Of a stretch of DNA of 64,000 nt, positions 52,201-60,210 are shown piece by piece; the first letter of the stretch is position 1; each line of letters opens with the position of its first letter. The DNA is from Mesorhizobium sp. (lineage in GTDB: Bacteria > Pseudomonadota > Alphaproteobacteria > Rhizobiales > Rhizobiaceae): contig NZ_JAMLIG010000001.1 of assembly GCF_023954305.1 (NCBI RefSeq), positions 868,001-932,000 on the forward strand, given 5' to 3'. A program made the position numbers and the translations under genes. A model generated the notes under the pieces. The model ran no database searches. It was not told the origin of the DNA and saw nothing but the letters and a program-made list of their open reading frames with translations.

Positions 52201-53070
52201 CTCGGGCTCGTCGGGTGCCGCGCCGAGATAGAGGAGACGGCGCAGGCTTTCGTTGACCCAGGGCCGCTGGGCGCCGCGCGTCTTCAGATAGACCTCTTCC
52301 GCGACCATGCGCAGCACCAGGCCGAACTCCTCGCCCGCCATGGCGGAAAGATGCCTGACCAGCGCGTCGGCATAAGGTGAATTGCCGCCCGGCTCGCCGT
52401 CGAGCGCCACCTGGCCGGGCTCGGCCGCGTAGCCGATGACGCTGCCGAAGGTCTCTTCCTTCGCGCCGGAGCGCGCCGCGAAAGGCGTGACGCTGCGCGG
52501 CTGGCCGAGACCGGCCGGTGTGACGGGGAGGCCTTCCTGCGCATCGGCGGTCTTCAGCAACGCGCCCGGCGGGAAAGGATTGGTGCGGCAGGCATCGAGC
52601 AGCACGATCGAGATCGGCACGGTGCCGCGCAAGGTTTCCAGATGCACGCCGAGCGGCACCAGCCTGGCATCCGCTGCGTCGAGGGCCGAGAGATCGGCAT
52701 CGACGGGAACGAGGAAGTTCTGGCCGCCGGCCTCGATGCCGTGGCCGGAATAGTAGAGAAGCGCGACATCCGCCTCCTCCGCATCCTCGACGAAGCGCTC
52801 GAGCTGGCGGTCCAGCCGCTTGCGGTCGCCGTCGTTGACCGTCTGCACCTCGAAGCCGAGGTCGGCGAGCAGTTTCTGGATCTCGCGCGCGTCGTTGGCG
52901 GTGTTGGCGAGGTCGGGCAGGTTCTCGTAATCCGACTGCGCGACGACGAGGGCTATGCCCTTGAGCGGGGTATTCTGGGCGATCGCCGGCGAAACGAGAA
53001 CGAGCATCGTCAGGACGGACAATATCCATCCCGCGAATCTCCATCCCAACGCCAATGCACCGTGCGCCAC
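49207..53070 (-). CDS. Secreted caspase-like peptidase (C14) with long TPR region
   Basis: This 1287-residue protein has a signal peptide (WILSVLTMLVLVSPAIAQ), then a caspase-fold domain (residues about 35-265). The catalytic dyad is visible: His110 in LLYYSGHGIE and Cys161 in IVLLDACRTNPF. A coiled coil follows (about 330-430), then roughly 850 residues of TPR-like repeats with many ALEVYTRD-type units. Most bacterial caspase homologues are cytosolic; this one should be periplasmic or secreted. It may be a signalling protease with TPRs for partners. The start is a GTG at 53070. It lies alone, ending 59 bases before the COG4091 gene starts. Confidence 0.9.
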   Translation of the reverse strand: MAHGALALGWRFAGWILSVLTMLVLVSPAIAQNTPLKGIALVVAQSDYENLPDLANTANDAREIQKLLADLGFEVQTVNDGDRKRLDRQLERFVEDAEEADVALLYYSGHGIEAGGQNFLVPVDADLSALDAADARLVPLGVHLETLRGTVPISIVLLDACRTNPFPPGALLKTADAQEGLPVTPAGLGQPRSVTPFAARSGAKEETFGSVIGYAAEPGQVALDGEPGGNSPYADALVRHLSAMAGEEFGLVLRMVAEEVYLKTRGAQRPWVNESLRRLLYLGAAPDEPEGPEGDILHERRKLLVTISTLPDKSRREVEAISATDSVPMDAIYAMLASLGENAPKDPGELDRLLRSQAEKLRQMRAERDAVSTSDPEIGRLTDLANKAVDEGAITSAISLHELIKARIGELSERIDTVEANLKARRLEFAAAYARSAETLNLSFDYVGAARDYHSAFEEVKRWDSALAWEYRLNEGLALWNHGDQRGDSASIRKAIEVYRDALEYKTNDPGDHPLTLNNIGVAFTELGTRLGDPAMLREAAAAHRKALEVYTRDFDKGQWAWTQSLLANALLMASEYHTDQQLFEEAITAYRAALEVRTREDTPIDWARVNQNMGIAYLGVARREDSVAAADDAIASFKRALEIFTRDRIPAEWINTQTNLAAALRLKAGLAKDTNLLREASALYREVLAAVDRDAYPLQWANAYNNLANVFRDFGMETKDASFLEAALDIYDEVLKVNSLEHTPLSWAQSHGNRASTLRDLARMKDGDTALLEQAVAEYRVALKAYTRETAPADWAATTLALGELLDELAVKTGNEAARREAGEALRAALSGYDRTRAPAAWAYARDRLARYEYDLGSKNGDAALLRSAAEGYREASSSSRSRTAESDAGTDYNIGLAFVELAKLTGSADDRRAAVAAFRQAARAYETSGNMEDLAKTRHFMGMELLELSLAEGSIELATEAAAVLRQRLEKAPAGLADPDPAIAWNELGRALQHSADLRSAADGLPEAAEAFLEASRLFSAGNNAVDTAISLQNAGLVELSLGERTDAKAENFDRAIAHLRQAADAFARTGEAGSANQARYNLARALDAKAVLLGDVAMLSEAIDLYRGTLDGWPDDGSRSIDWAFNQTQLGHALQARAGLTGPQGRADYLAAIEAFAAAEQAYPEATAPVDFAAVRNSVAFARILLAESTRDAAGFETAVADARRALSVQMASGDTGNLPYIRDTLCRALTGLGEERGDRAALAEAIANCEQAVGEFKAADAAEFVAETEGNLARARKALSALQ

Positions 53071-53222
53071 AGCAAGCCCCTTCCGCCTCCGCCGAAAAAC
53101 CGTATCAGCGTGGCGTCATCATGGCGACCGGTCCGCCTCGCCGTGCGGACTGGTATCGCCGCGCAGCAGCGAGGAAACAGGCTTGTTTCACATATGTGAG
53201 GTTCGCCGCCACCCGTCTCCGC

Positions 53223-53236
53223 TTGATCGAGATCAA
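53223..53236 (+). promoter_or_regulatory. Perfect FNR/FixK box upstream of DUF6455 gene
   Basis: TTGATCGAGATCAA matches TTGAT-N4-ATCAA exactly. Its centre is about 66 bases upstream of the ATG at 53296, a position expected for activation with a start site some 25 bases upstream of the gene. Control by oxygen through an FNR or FixK-type protein is the likely reading. Confidence 0.75.
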
Positions 53237-53295
53237 GCTGGCGCTCCGGGCAGGCTGCTAGCTTCCCCCGAACCAGTGCATTCGGGAGAGAGACG

Positions 53296-53691
53296 ATGAC
53301 CGGACTTGCCGCGCGAGAGGTTTTCAACCGGCTGGCGGAGAAGTGGCAGATGCACAGATCGACGCGCGCTGCCCTCGCCGAACTCGACGAGATGGATTCC
53401 TCGGTGGTCGGCGAAATCGCCCGCGAGGCCGGGATCGACGTGGCGGACCTGCGGGAAGTCGTCGCCAAGGGCGCCGATGCCGACAGGCTTATGTATCGGA
53501 TGATGGAGGCCTTCGGCATCGATACGCGGAAACTTGCCGAGGAGGCGCCCGCCTTCATCCGGGAGATATCGATCTCCTGTTCCAAATGCGGAGACAAGAG
53601 CCGCTGCCGTCGCGAACTCGCGGCCGGTACCGCGCGCGACCACGCCGCCGAATTCTGCCCGAATGAGCGAAGCTTTGCAGCGATCGCCTGA
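53296..53691 (+). CDS. DUF6455-like protein with cysteine cluster
   Basis: This 131-residue soluble protein has a helical N-terminal part (REVFNRLAEKWQMHRSTRAA) and four cysteines near the C-terminus in ISCSKCGDKSRCRRELA and EFCPNERSF. The CxxC-x5-C plus FCPN pattern fits the DUF6455 family of Rhizobiales as I remember it. The cysteines may bind zinc or an iron-sulphur cluster. With the perfect FNR box upstream it is a good candidate for a small protein made at low oxygen. Confidence 0.78.
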   Translation: MTGLAAREVFNRLAEKWQMHRSTRAALAELDEMDSSVVGEIAREAGIDVADLREVVAKGADADRLMYRMMEAFGIDTRKLAEEAPAFIREISISCSKCGDKSRCRRELAAGTARDHAAEFCPNERSFAAIA

Positions 53692-53735
53692 AAGCAGGAC
53701 GCCTTCCCCGCAGGTCGGGCCGTTACACTTTTCGT

Positions 53736-54335
53736 TTACGATTGCTCGGGCGCGATCACGCAGGAGAGGAGGCGCAGACGCGTCTCGGCCAGGCTGTCTC
53801 CGGACACGCCAGCCTGCTCCAGCGCGGACCACACCGCGAATCCCATGATCGCGGTCGCGAGCGCGAGCTTCTCCGCTGGCAGATCGTCCGGGCGCAGCGC
53901 CTCGGCGACATAGGCTGCGATCCCCGCTTCCACGGCGGCGAAAAAGGCGGCGACCTCCGGAACGGTGTCGCGGTCCCGTCCGGCGATCCGGAGCCTGAGC
54001 GCTCCGCGCGCGAAGAACCCGTCCAGCTCCTCGACCAGCCGCGCCAGCCGCGCCGACCGTTCTTCCAGCCCTTCGAAGACCGCAGCCGCGGCGTCGGGCA
54101 CGGGCGGCCGCAACTCCTGCCAGACATGCATGCCGCAGGTGCGCACCAGTTGGCCGTAGGTCGGGAAATGACGCAGCACCGTGGCGAGGCCGACGCCCGC
54201 CCGCTCCGCGATCTCGGACATGGTCGCGGGCCCGATGCCCTTCTCGTCATGCACCATCATCGTCGCCCGGACGATGCGTTCCCGCGTCTCTTCGCTGGAG
54301 CGGGCGCGTTTGTGCATGCGATAGGTTCTGGGCAT
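53736..54335 (-). CDS. TetR-family regulator
   Basis: This 199-residue regulator has an N-terminal helix-turn-helix (ETRERIVRATMMVHDEKGIG, then MSEIAERAGVGLATVLRHFP) and a variable C-terminal ligand domain. I chose the ATG at 54335 (MPRTYRMHKR) as the first reasonable start; a longer frame upstream looks like shadow sequence. It diverges from the response regulator gene. The ligand is unknown and the target may be its own promoter or the divergent two-component genes. Confidence 0.85.
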   Translation of the reverse strand: MPRTYRMHKRARSSEETRERIVRATMMVHDEKGIGPATMSEIAERAGVGLATVLRHFPTYGQLVRTCGMHVWQELRPPVPDAAAAVFEGLEERSARLARLVEELDGFFARGALRLRIAGRDRDTVPEVAAFFAAVEAGIAAYVAEALRPDDLPAEKLALATAIMGFAVWSALEQAGVSGDSLAETRLRLLSCVIAPEQS

Positions 54336-54488
54336 GAGATGGCGTGTATTTGACAGATGCGTATTTTCGTGGATATATTTATCCATTAATTTATGACGGT
54401 CAAGGTTCGGTTGCCGGCGGGGCATGGCGGCATCCGAGCCAAATGTTGACAGAAGCCACCCATCCGCGTTCCGGACGAGGCTGAGACC

Positions 54489-55229
54489 ATGCGCCACGAA
54501 GGTCCATCGAGACTGATGATCGTCGACGACGAGCCCGAGATCCGTGGCATGCTCGCCGACTTCCTCGCCCATGAAGGCTATGTCGTCGGGGCGGCGTCGG
54601 GCGGCGCCGAACTGGACGACGCGCTCGCCGCCGGCGAACCCGACCTGATCCTGCTCGACGTCGCCATGCCGGGAGAGGACGGCCTGTCGATCGCCCGGCG
54701 CGTCAAGGCCTCGCGCACGACGCCGATCATCATGCTGTCGGCGCTGGGCGACACCGTCGACCGCATCGTCGGGCTGGAGGTCGGAGCGGACGACTACATC
54801 GCCAAGCCGTTCGACGTCCGCGAACTGCGCGCCCGGGTCCGGGCCGTGCTGAGGCGGGGCGACCGGGCCGTCCGCCAGCCGGAGCCCCCGGCGGCGGCGA
54901 CCGCTTCGGCGGACCTCGTACCCTTCGGCGAAGCCATGCTCAGCATCTCCGACCGCACGCTCATCGGCCGCGACGGCGAGTTGGTGACGCTCACGCCGAC
55001 CGAGTTCGACATGGTCGAAACCTTCCTGCGCTTCCCCAATCGCGTGCTGTCGAGGGATCGCCTCGCCGCCCCGGTCACGCCGGATGCACCCTGCCCGCTC
55101 GACCGGGCAGTTGACATTAGGGTAACCCGCATCCGAAAGAAGATCGAGGCAGACCCGCACTGTCCGAGGATCATCCGGACAGTGCGTGGAGCCGGCTACA
55201 TCTACGTTCCGAAGCCCGCCCCTGCATGA
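54489..55229 (+). CDS. OmpR/PhoB-family response regulator
   Basis: This 246-residue regulator has a receiver domain with the phospho-acceptor Asp57 in PDLILLDVAMPGEDG, conserved Lys in DYIAKPFDVREL, and a C-terminal winged helix (LTPTEFDMVETFLRFPNRVL, then DIRVTRIRKKIEADP). It overlaps the kinase gene by four bases (ATGA) and should be phosphorylated by it. The target genes are unknown; the small exported protein downstream is a candidate. Confidence 0.92.
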   Translation: MRHEGPSRLMIVDDEPEIRGMLADFLAHEGYVVGAASGGAELDDALAAGEPDLILLDVAMPGEDGLSIARRVKASRTTPIIMLSALGDTVDRIVGLEVGADDYIAKPFDVRELRARVRAVLRRGDRAVRQPEPPAAATASADLVPFGEAMLSISDRTLIGRDGELVTLTPTEFDMVETFLRFPNRVLSRDRLAAPVTPDAPCPLDRAVDIRVTRIRKKIEADPHCPRIIRTVRGAGYIYVPKPAPA

Positions 55230-56833
55230 CGAAACCAAGCGGCGACGCCGCGAACAGTACCGCCCGGCAGCTCAGCACGCACGAGGAGCACGCCCTCGTC
55301 TATGCGGCCGTCATCGATTCGGCGCTCGATTCGGTGGTGGTGGTGGATGAGCGGGGCGTCGTCGTCTCGATCAATCCGGCAGCCGAAGCCACGTTCGGCT
55401 ATGCCAGGGAAGAGGCGGTCGGCCGCGAGATTTCCGACCTCATCGTGCCCGATCACCTCAAGGCCGCCCATGACAGCGGCATGGCCCGCTACCGGGCCAC
55501 CAGCGCGCCGCGCGTGCTTGGACGTCGCGTCGAGATGGACGCCAAGTGCAAGGACGGCAAGATCATTCCCGTCGAACTGGCGATCACCGAAGTGAACCTG
55601 CCCGGCGGCCGCCTGTTCACCGCCAATCTGCGCGACCTGTCGGCTGCGCGCGCGGCGGCCGCCGAGATCGAGCGCCAGCGCGAGGCCCTTTACCAGAGCG
55701 AGAAGATGTCGGCGATCGGCTCGCTGCTCGCCGGTATCGCCCACGAACTCAACAATCCGCTGTCGATCGTCGTCGGCCAGTCCGGCATCCTGCGCGAGGA
55801 GCTCGCCTCGGGCCGTCCGACGCCCGCCTCGGCGGACCGCGCCGCGCGGATCGAGACCGCCGCCCAGCGCTGCGCCCGCATCATCCGCACCTTTCTCGCC
55901 ATCGCCCGGCAGCGCAAGGCCGAGAAGCGCGCGACCGAGCTCGCCCCGCTGGTCGAAGCCTCCATCGAGCTGATCCTCTACGGCATCCGCGCCAACGGCG
56001 TCGTCCTCAACTGCGACATCGACCCTGACCTGCCGCCGGCTTTCGCCGATCCCGACCAGGTGCAGAACGTCGTCGTCAACCTTCTGGTCAATGCCGCGCA
56101 GGCGCTCGAACGCATCCAGGGCGAGCGGCGCATAACGGTCCGCGGCCGGCGCGACGGCGACATGCTCTCGCTGGTCGTCGCCGACAACGGACCAGGCATC
56201 CGGCCGGAGAACCGTGACCGCATCTTCGAAGCCTTCTTCACCACCAAGCCGGAAGGCGCCGGGACCGGAATCGGCCTGTCGATCTCGCGCAACCTGGCAC
56301 AGGCGCAGGGCGGCTCGCTCGATCTTCTGGACAGCGCGGAAGGCGCCTGTTTCGAACTGCGCCTGCCGATCAACGAGGCGCGGGACGCGACCGGCGACAC
56401 CGGGGCGAACGACAATTCCGCCACGCCCGCCGCGCGGGCGCGGGCCATCATCATCGACGACGAGGCCGACATCTGCGAACTGGTGGCCGAGATCCTCGAG
56501 CGCGCCGGCATCGACTGCGCGACGGCCGGGAACGGCGGCGAGGCACGCGCGCGGATCGAGGCCGCGGGCGAGGCATTCGACATCGTCATTTCGGATCTAA
56601 GAATGCCGCGGATGGACGGCAGCGCATTCTTCGACTGGCTGCGCCGGGAGCGACCGGCCCTCGCCGACAGCACGCTGTTCATGACCGGCGATTCGCTGGG
56701 CCCGACGGCGGGACGGTTCCTGGCGGCGAGCGGGCGGCCGGTGATGGAGAAGCCCTTCGCACCGGACGAGTTGATCCGGCACGTCTCGGCCCTGCTCGCC
56801 GAGCGGGCGCTGAAACAATCCCGAAACACCTGA
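55226..56833 (+). CDS. Hybrid sensor histidine kinase (PAS-HisKA-HATPase-REC)
   Basis: This 535-residue kinase has no membrane segment. It has a PAS domain (about 25-135), a HisKA domain with phospho-His173 in LAGIAHELNNPLS, an HATPase with NVVVNLLVNAAQAL and VADNGPGIRPENR, and a C-terminal receiver with Asp457 in VISDLRMPRMDG. The receiver may relay phosphate or tune the kinase. The PAS domain suggests a soluble signal. It is translationally coupled to the response regulator. Confidence 0.93.
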   Translation: MTKPSGDAANSTARQLSTHEEHALVYAAVIDSALDSVVVVDERGVVVSINPAAEATFGYAREEAVGREISDLIVPDHLKAAHDSGMARYRATSAPRVLGRRVEMDAKCKDGKIIPVELAITEVNLPGGRLFTANLRDLSAARAAAAEIERQREALYQSEKMSAIGSLLAGIAHELNNPLSIVVGQSGILREELASGRPTPASADRAARIETAAQRCARIIRTFLAIARQRKAEKRATELAPLVEASIELILYGIRANGVVLNCDIDPDLPPAFADPDQVQNVVVNLLVNAAQALERIQGERRITVRGRRDGDMLSLVVADNGPGIRPENRDRIFEAFFTTKPEGAGTGIGLSISRNLAQAQGGSLDLLDSAEGACFELRLPINEARDATGDTGANDNSATPAARARAIIIDDEADICELVAEILERAGIDCATAGNGGEARARIEAAGEAFDIVISDLRMPRMDGSAFFDWLRRERPALADSTLFMTGDSLGPTAGRFLAASGRPVMEKPFAPDELIRHVSALLAERALKQSRNT

Positions 56834-56948
56834 AACAGTCGCGAACCGCGGGCGAAATCAACCCGAAGGCGGCCTCCCCGATTCTCCTCGTGTCGTCCAC
56901 GACGACATCCAGCCGGCAATCCCGCCGGCCACACGAAGGAGAAATGAC

Positions 56949-57269
56949 ATGCTTTTGAGAACCGGTGCCATCGCCGCGGTTTCCGCCGCGATCATCCTCG
57001 GCTCGCTGACGTTCAACGCCGGCGCGGTCGTGAAGTCCGGCCCGTCCGGCTATGCCAACGGCGACTGCAAGAACAGTTTCGAAACCGTCATGGGCTCGAG
57101 CTCGCATCACGCCCAGACGCTGTGGACTCAGTCCGTGGCTGCCAAGTTCGGCACCAAGTGGGCCCACTGGGTCGGCGCCAAGAACAAGACCGTGACCCCG
57201 GTCAATGCCGGCGGAACGACGATGTACCAGGCGAAGGCGAAGCCCTGCTTCTACCAGCCCGTCCTGTAA
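56949..57269 (+). CDS. Small exported protein
   Basis: This 106-residue protein has a signal peptide (RTGAIAAVSAAIILGSLTFN, cleavage near AGA-VV) and a mature part of about 80 residues with two cysteines (ANGDCKNSF and KAKPCFYQP) and several Trp and His residues (SSSHHAQTLWTQ; KWAHWVGAKN). AAGGAGAAATGAC precedes the ATG. It resembles short exported proteins seen in Rhizobiales, but I know no function. It lies 115 bases downstream of the kinase gene and may be its output. Confidence 0.78.
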   Translation: MLLRTGAIAAVSAAIILGSLTFNAGAVVKSGPSGYANGDCKNSFETVMGSSSHHAQTLWTQSVAAKFGTKWAHWVGAKNKTVTPVNAGGTTMYQAKAKPCFYQPVL

Positions 57270-57297
57270 GGCGGGCCATGCAATGAAGGGACGCGTC

Positions 57298-57327
57298 GGG
57301 GCCGGTCCTCAGGGCCGGACCCCGTAG
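57298..57327. terminator. Hairpin between convergent genes
   Basis: The sequence from 57298 to 57327 folds into a stem of about 12 pairs with one bulged base around a TCA loop. Neither strand has a long T run. It lies between the exported protein gene and the phosphoribosyltransferase gene and may end both transcripts. Confidence 0.4.
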
Positions 57328-57350
57328 CGCGTTTCAGCGCCGGAATTGGC

Positions 57351-58040
57351 TTACGACGGATGCCACGCGCCGTCCGTTCCCGGCGCCAGCAGCGGTGTCG
57401 CGATCGCCGATCGCACCGGAATATCCGCGAAGGAAGAGGCATCGAGCGCGCCGCGCCAGGTCTCGCCCTGCCGCATGGCCACGACGATCGCGTGCGGGCG
57501 AAGCTTGGCCTTCTCCAGCATGCGCAGCACCGCGAGGATCGACGTGCCGGTGCTGATCACGTCGTCGACCAGGACGAAACGCCGGCCTTCGAGCAAGGGC
57601 AGCATGCGCGGATCGAGATAGATGCGCTTGCCGTCGCCCGGGCTGGTGATCGAGCGCAGCGGCTCGGACAGGCTTTCGTCGTACCAGAACTTCCGCGAGG
57701 TGCCGAGCGCGACCATGCGCGGATGACCGAGCCGGCGCGCGACATTGGCCGCAAGCGGCAGCCCCAGCGTCGGCACGCCGACCACGACGTCCGGCGCGAA
57801 ATCGAGCGCGGCATGCGCCATCGCCTCCGCGAGAGCATCCTCCACCGCGAAACTCGCCTGGTTGACGATCAGCGAGGCCACGGCCCGGTCGCCCGAGGGC
57901 AGCACGCGGATCGGCAGCGCGATCTCGCGTCCGTCCGGCAGCGATGCGGCGAAGAGATGCGAAAGCCCGCCCGCGACCTCGCCGGAGAATCCGCCCGCGG
58001 CCCGGATCTCCTGCCAATAGGCATGGGATTCGTACGACAT
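57351..58040 (-). CDS. Phosphoribosyltransferase-like protein
   Basis: This 229-residue protein has the PRTase PRPP-binding motif RFVLVDDVISTGTSI (about residues 143-157) and an N-terminal half with PDVVVGVPTLGLPLAANVAR. These are the two signatures of type I phosphoribosyltransferases. It could salvage a nucleobase or belong to a ComF-like group; the exact base cannot be told. It diverges from the M20 amidohydrolase, and genes for nucleoside and peptide salvage lie nearby. Confidence 0.83.
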   Translation of the reverse strand: MSYESHAYWQEIRAAGGFSGEVAGGLSHLFAASLPDGREIALPIRVLPSGDRAVASLIVNQASFAVEDALAEAMAHAALDFAPDVVVGVPTLGLPLAANVARRLGHPRMVALGTSRKFWYDESLSEPLRSITSPGDGKRIYLDPRMLPLLEGRRFVLVDDVISTGTSILAVLRMLEKAKLRPHAIVVAMRQGETWRGALDASSFADIPVRSAIATPLLAPGTDGAWHPS

Positions 58041-58103
58041 TGACTCCGCCCCCTTGCCGAAATCATTTGCAGGACCAGATTGCGTTTTCCCTCCTGCCGC
58101 AGC

Positions 58104-59291
58104 ATGAGTCCAGCCGTGTCCGACATGTCTCCCGATCCCGGCGAAATTGCCACGCTGGTTGCGCTCCGGCGCGACCTGCACGCGCATCCCGAACTCGGCT
58201 TCGAGGAGGAGCGCACCAGCGGCATCGTCAAGGCCTTCCTCGCGGAGTGCGGCATCGAGGTGCGGGACGGCATCGGCCGGACCGGCGTGGTCGGCACGCT
58301 GCGGGGCAAGGGCGACGGACCGTCGATCGCGCTGCGGGCCGACATGGATGCTCTCGCCATGCCCGAAACGGCGGATCGCCCCCATCGCTCGACGGTGCCG
58401 GGCAAGATGCATGGCTGCGGCCATGATGGCCACACCGCGATGCTGCTCGGTGCGGCGCGGACGCTGGCCCGGCGCAACGATCTCGCCGGCACAGTGCACT
58501 TCGTCTTCCAGCCCGCGGAAGAGGGCCGCGGCGGCGCCCAGGCGATGGTCGACGACGGCCTGTTCGAGCGCTTCCGCATCGACCGCTTCTACGGGCTGCA
58601 CAACATGCCGGGGATTCCGGTCGGCCACATGGCCGTCGTGCCCGGCGCCCAACTCGCTTCCTCCGACCGCTGGCACACTACTTTCCGCGGCATTGGCACG
58701 CATGGCGGCAAGCCGCATCTCGGCCGCGACCCGATCGTGGCCGCGGGGCAGTTCCTGTCGTCGCTGCAGACCATCGTCTCGCGCAGCATCGATCCGATTC
58801 AGACCGCGGTGATCAGCGCATGTGCTATTGCGGCTGGGGATTTCGAGGCGTTGAACGTGATCCCGGACGATGTCCGCATCGGCGGAACCGCGCGCGCCTA
58901 TTCCCACGCGACGCGCGACCGTCTCGAGGCGGAGATCGGCCGGGTCGCAGACGGCATCGCCCGGGCGAACGGCATTGCGGCGGATTATGAATTCTTCCGG
59001 CTGATGCCGCCGGTGATCAATGACGGCGACACGACGCGGCGCGCGGCGGCGGCAGCGCAGGCAGCACTCGGCGCGCGCAACATCATCACGGAGTTTCCGC
59101 CGTCGACCGCCGGCGACGACTTCGCGGTCTTTTCGGCGCGGGTGCCGGGCGCCTATGTCTGGCTCGGAAATGGCCCGGCCGAGGACGGCGCGCTGCATCA
59201 CAACAGCCGCTACGACTTCAACGATGACGCACTCGTCCACGGCGTCCGGTTCTGGACGACGCTGGTGGCGCAGGAACTGCGGGCGGCCTGA
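58104..59291 (+). CDS. M20D-family amidohydrolase (hippurate hydrolase-like)
   Basis: This enzyme (395 residues from the ATG at 58104) has the M20 metal site: ALRADMDALAM, GKMHGCGHDGHTAMLLGAA, VFQPAEEGRGGAQAM and a C-terminal ENNSRYDF-like stretch (HHNSRYDFND). The HGCGHDGH motif points to the amidohydrolase/aminoacylase-hippuricase branch. It cleaves N-acyl amino acids. The start is uncertain: ATGs at 58104 and 58125 are both possible. Confidence 0.9.
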   Translation: MSPAVSDMSPDPGEIATLVALRRDLHAHPELGFEEERTSGIVKAFLAECGIEVRDGIGRTGVVGTLRGKGDGPSIALRADMDALAMPETADRPHRSTVPGKMHGCGHDGHTAMLLGAARTLARRNDLAGTVHFVFQPAEEGRGGAQAMVDDGLFERFRIDRFYGLHNMPGIPVGHMAVVPGAQLASSDRWHTTFRGIGTHGGKPHLGRDPIVAAGQFLSSLQTIVSRSIDPIQTAVISACAIAAGDFEALNVIPDDVRIGGTARAYSHATRDRLEAEIGRVADGIARANGIAADYEFFRLMPPVINDGDTTRRAAAAAQAALGARNIITEFPPSTAGDDFAVFSARVPGAYVWLGNGPAEDGALHHNSRYDFNDDALVHGVRFWTTLVAQELRAA

Positions 59292-59292
59292 G

Positions 59293-60210
59293 TCAGCCTG
59301 TCGTCAGGCGATCCGCGAGAAGGTCGAGCGCGGCGGCCGCATCCACCCTCATCGCAACGTCGACCGGTGCGCCGCGTCCCTCGTCCTTCATCAGCGCTCC
59401 GGCATCCACGCCGTCGCCGAGGTCGACCAAGAGCTTGGAGCGTTCGAGACCGAACAGGTCCGGCCGTTCGGCAAGAAGCATGACGCAGGGATCGTGCAGC
59501 GGCCGGCTCTCTCCGCCGGTTGTCGACTGGAAATAGGCATCGATCAGATCGGCCGAGACGCGCGCCGACGGTCTCTCCGACTGGCGCAGAAGTGCTAGAT
59601 AGTCGCGCGTCGCGCGCACCTTGCGCGTCACGTCGAGCGGGATCAGCACCAGCGGCAGTCCGGCTCGGAATACGATGTCGGCTGCCTCGGGGTCGGCAGC
59701 CAGGTTGAACTCGGAATGCGGGCCGATATTGCCGCGCTCGTCGATCGCGCCGCCCATGGCGACAATGCGGCGGAGCCGACCCGCGGCGGCGGGATGATCG
59801 GTCGCCAGGCGGGCGATGTTGGTCAGCGGCCCGAGCGCCAGGATGTCGACGCTGCCGAAGGGGTGGCGCAGCAGCGTCTCGGCCAGCCAGAGCGGCGCGC
59901 CGTCCCATAGCGGAGCCTTCGCATCGGGCTCGGGGAACGCGACCCCGCCCAGCCCGTCGTCGCCGTGGATCTCCGTCGTGTCGAAGCCCTTTCGCGCCAG
60001 CGGCGCGGCGGCCCCCGCGATCACCGGAATGTCCGGCCTTCCCGCCAGCGCCAGGATGCGGCCGGCGTTCCGCGTCACCGTCGTCAGGCCGATATTGCCC
60101 GCGACCGTGGTGATGCCCAGCACGTCGAAGGCCGGCGACGCCAGAGCGAACAGGATCGCCACCGCATCGTCTATGCCGGGATCGGTGTCGATGACGACCT
60201 TGCGCGTCAT
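59293..60210 (-). CDS. Inosine-uridine-type nucleoside hydrolase
   Basis: This 305-residue enzyme has the calcium-binding DTDPGIDDA motif (residues 8-16) of nucleoside hydrolases. Other family pieces are ILALGPLTNIARL and GNIGPHSEFNLAADPEAADI. It splits ribonucleosides into base and ribose. Its ATG overlaps the stop of the M20 peptidase upstream by four bases (ATGA), so it is co-translated with it. Confidence 0.93.
   Translation of the reverse strand: MTRKVVIDTDPGIDDAVAILFALASPAFDVLGITTVAGNIGLTTVTRNAGRILALAGRPDIPVIAGAAAPLARKGFDTTEIHGDDGLGGVAFPEPDAKAPLWDGAPLWLAETLLRHPFGSVDILALGPLTNIARLATDHPAAAGRLRRIVAMGGAIDERGNIGPHSEFNLAADPEAADIVFRAGLPLVLIPLDVTRKVRATRDYLALLRQSERPSARVSADLIDAYFQSTTGGESRPLHDPCVMLLAERPDLFGLERSKLLVDLGDGVDAGALMKDEGRGAPVDVAMRVDAAAALDLLADRLTTG

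Noticed and set aside
49210..52380. Plus-strand open frame of 1056 codons across the caspase-TPR gene
   Set aside because: It is the mirror of a repetitive gene in GC-rich DNA. The minus-strand protein has a signal peptide and catalytic motifs; this one has none.
53055..53261. Small open frame of 68 codons before the DUF6455 gene
   Set aside because: It covers the perfect FNR box, has no ribosome binding site and no recognisable pattern.
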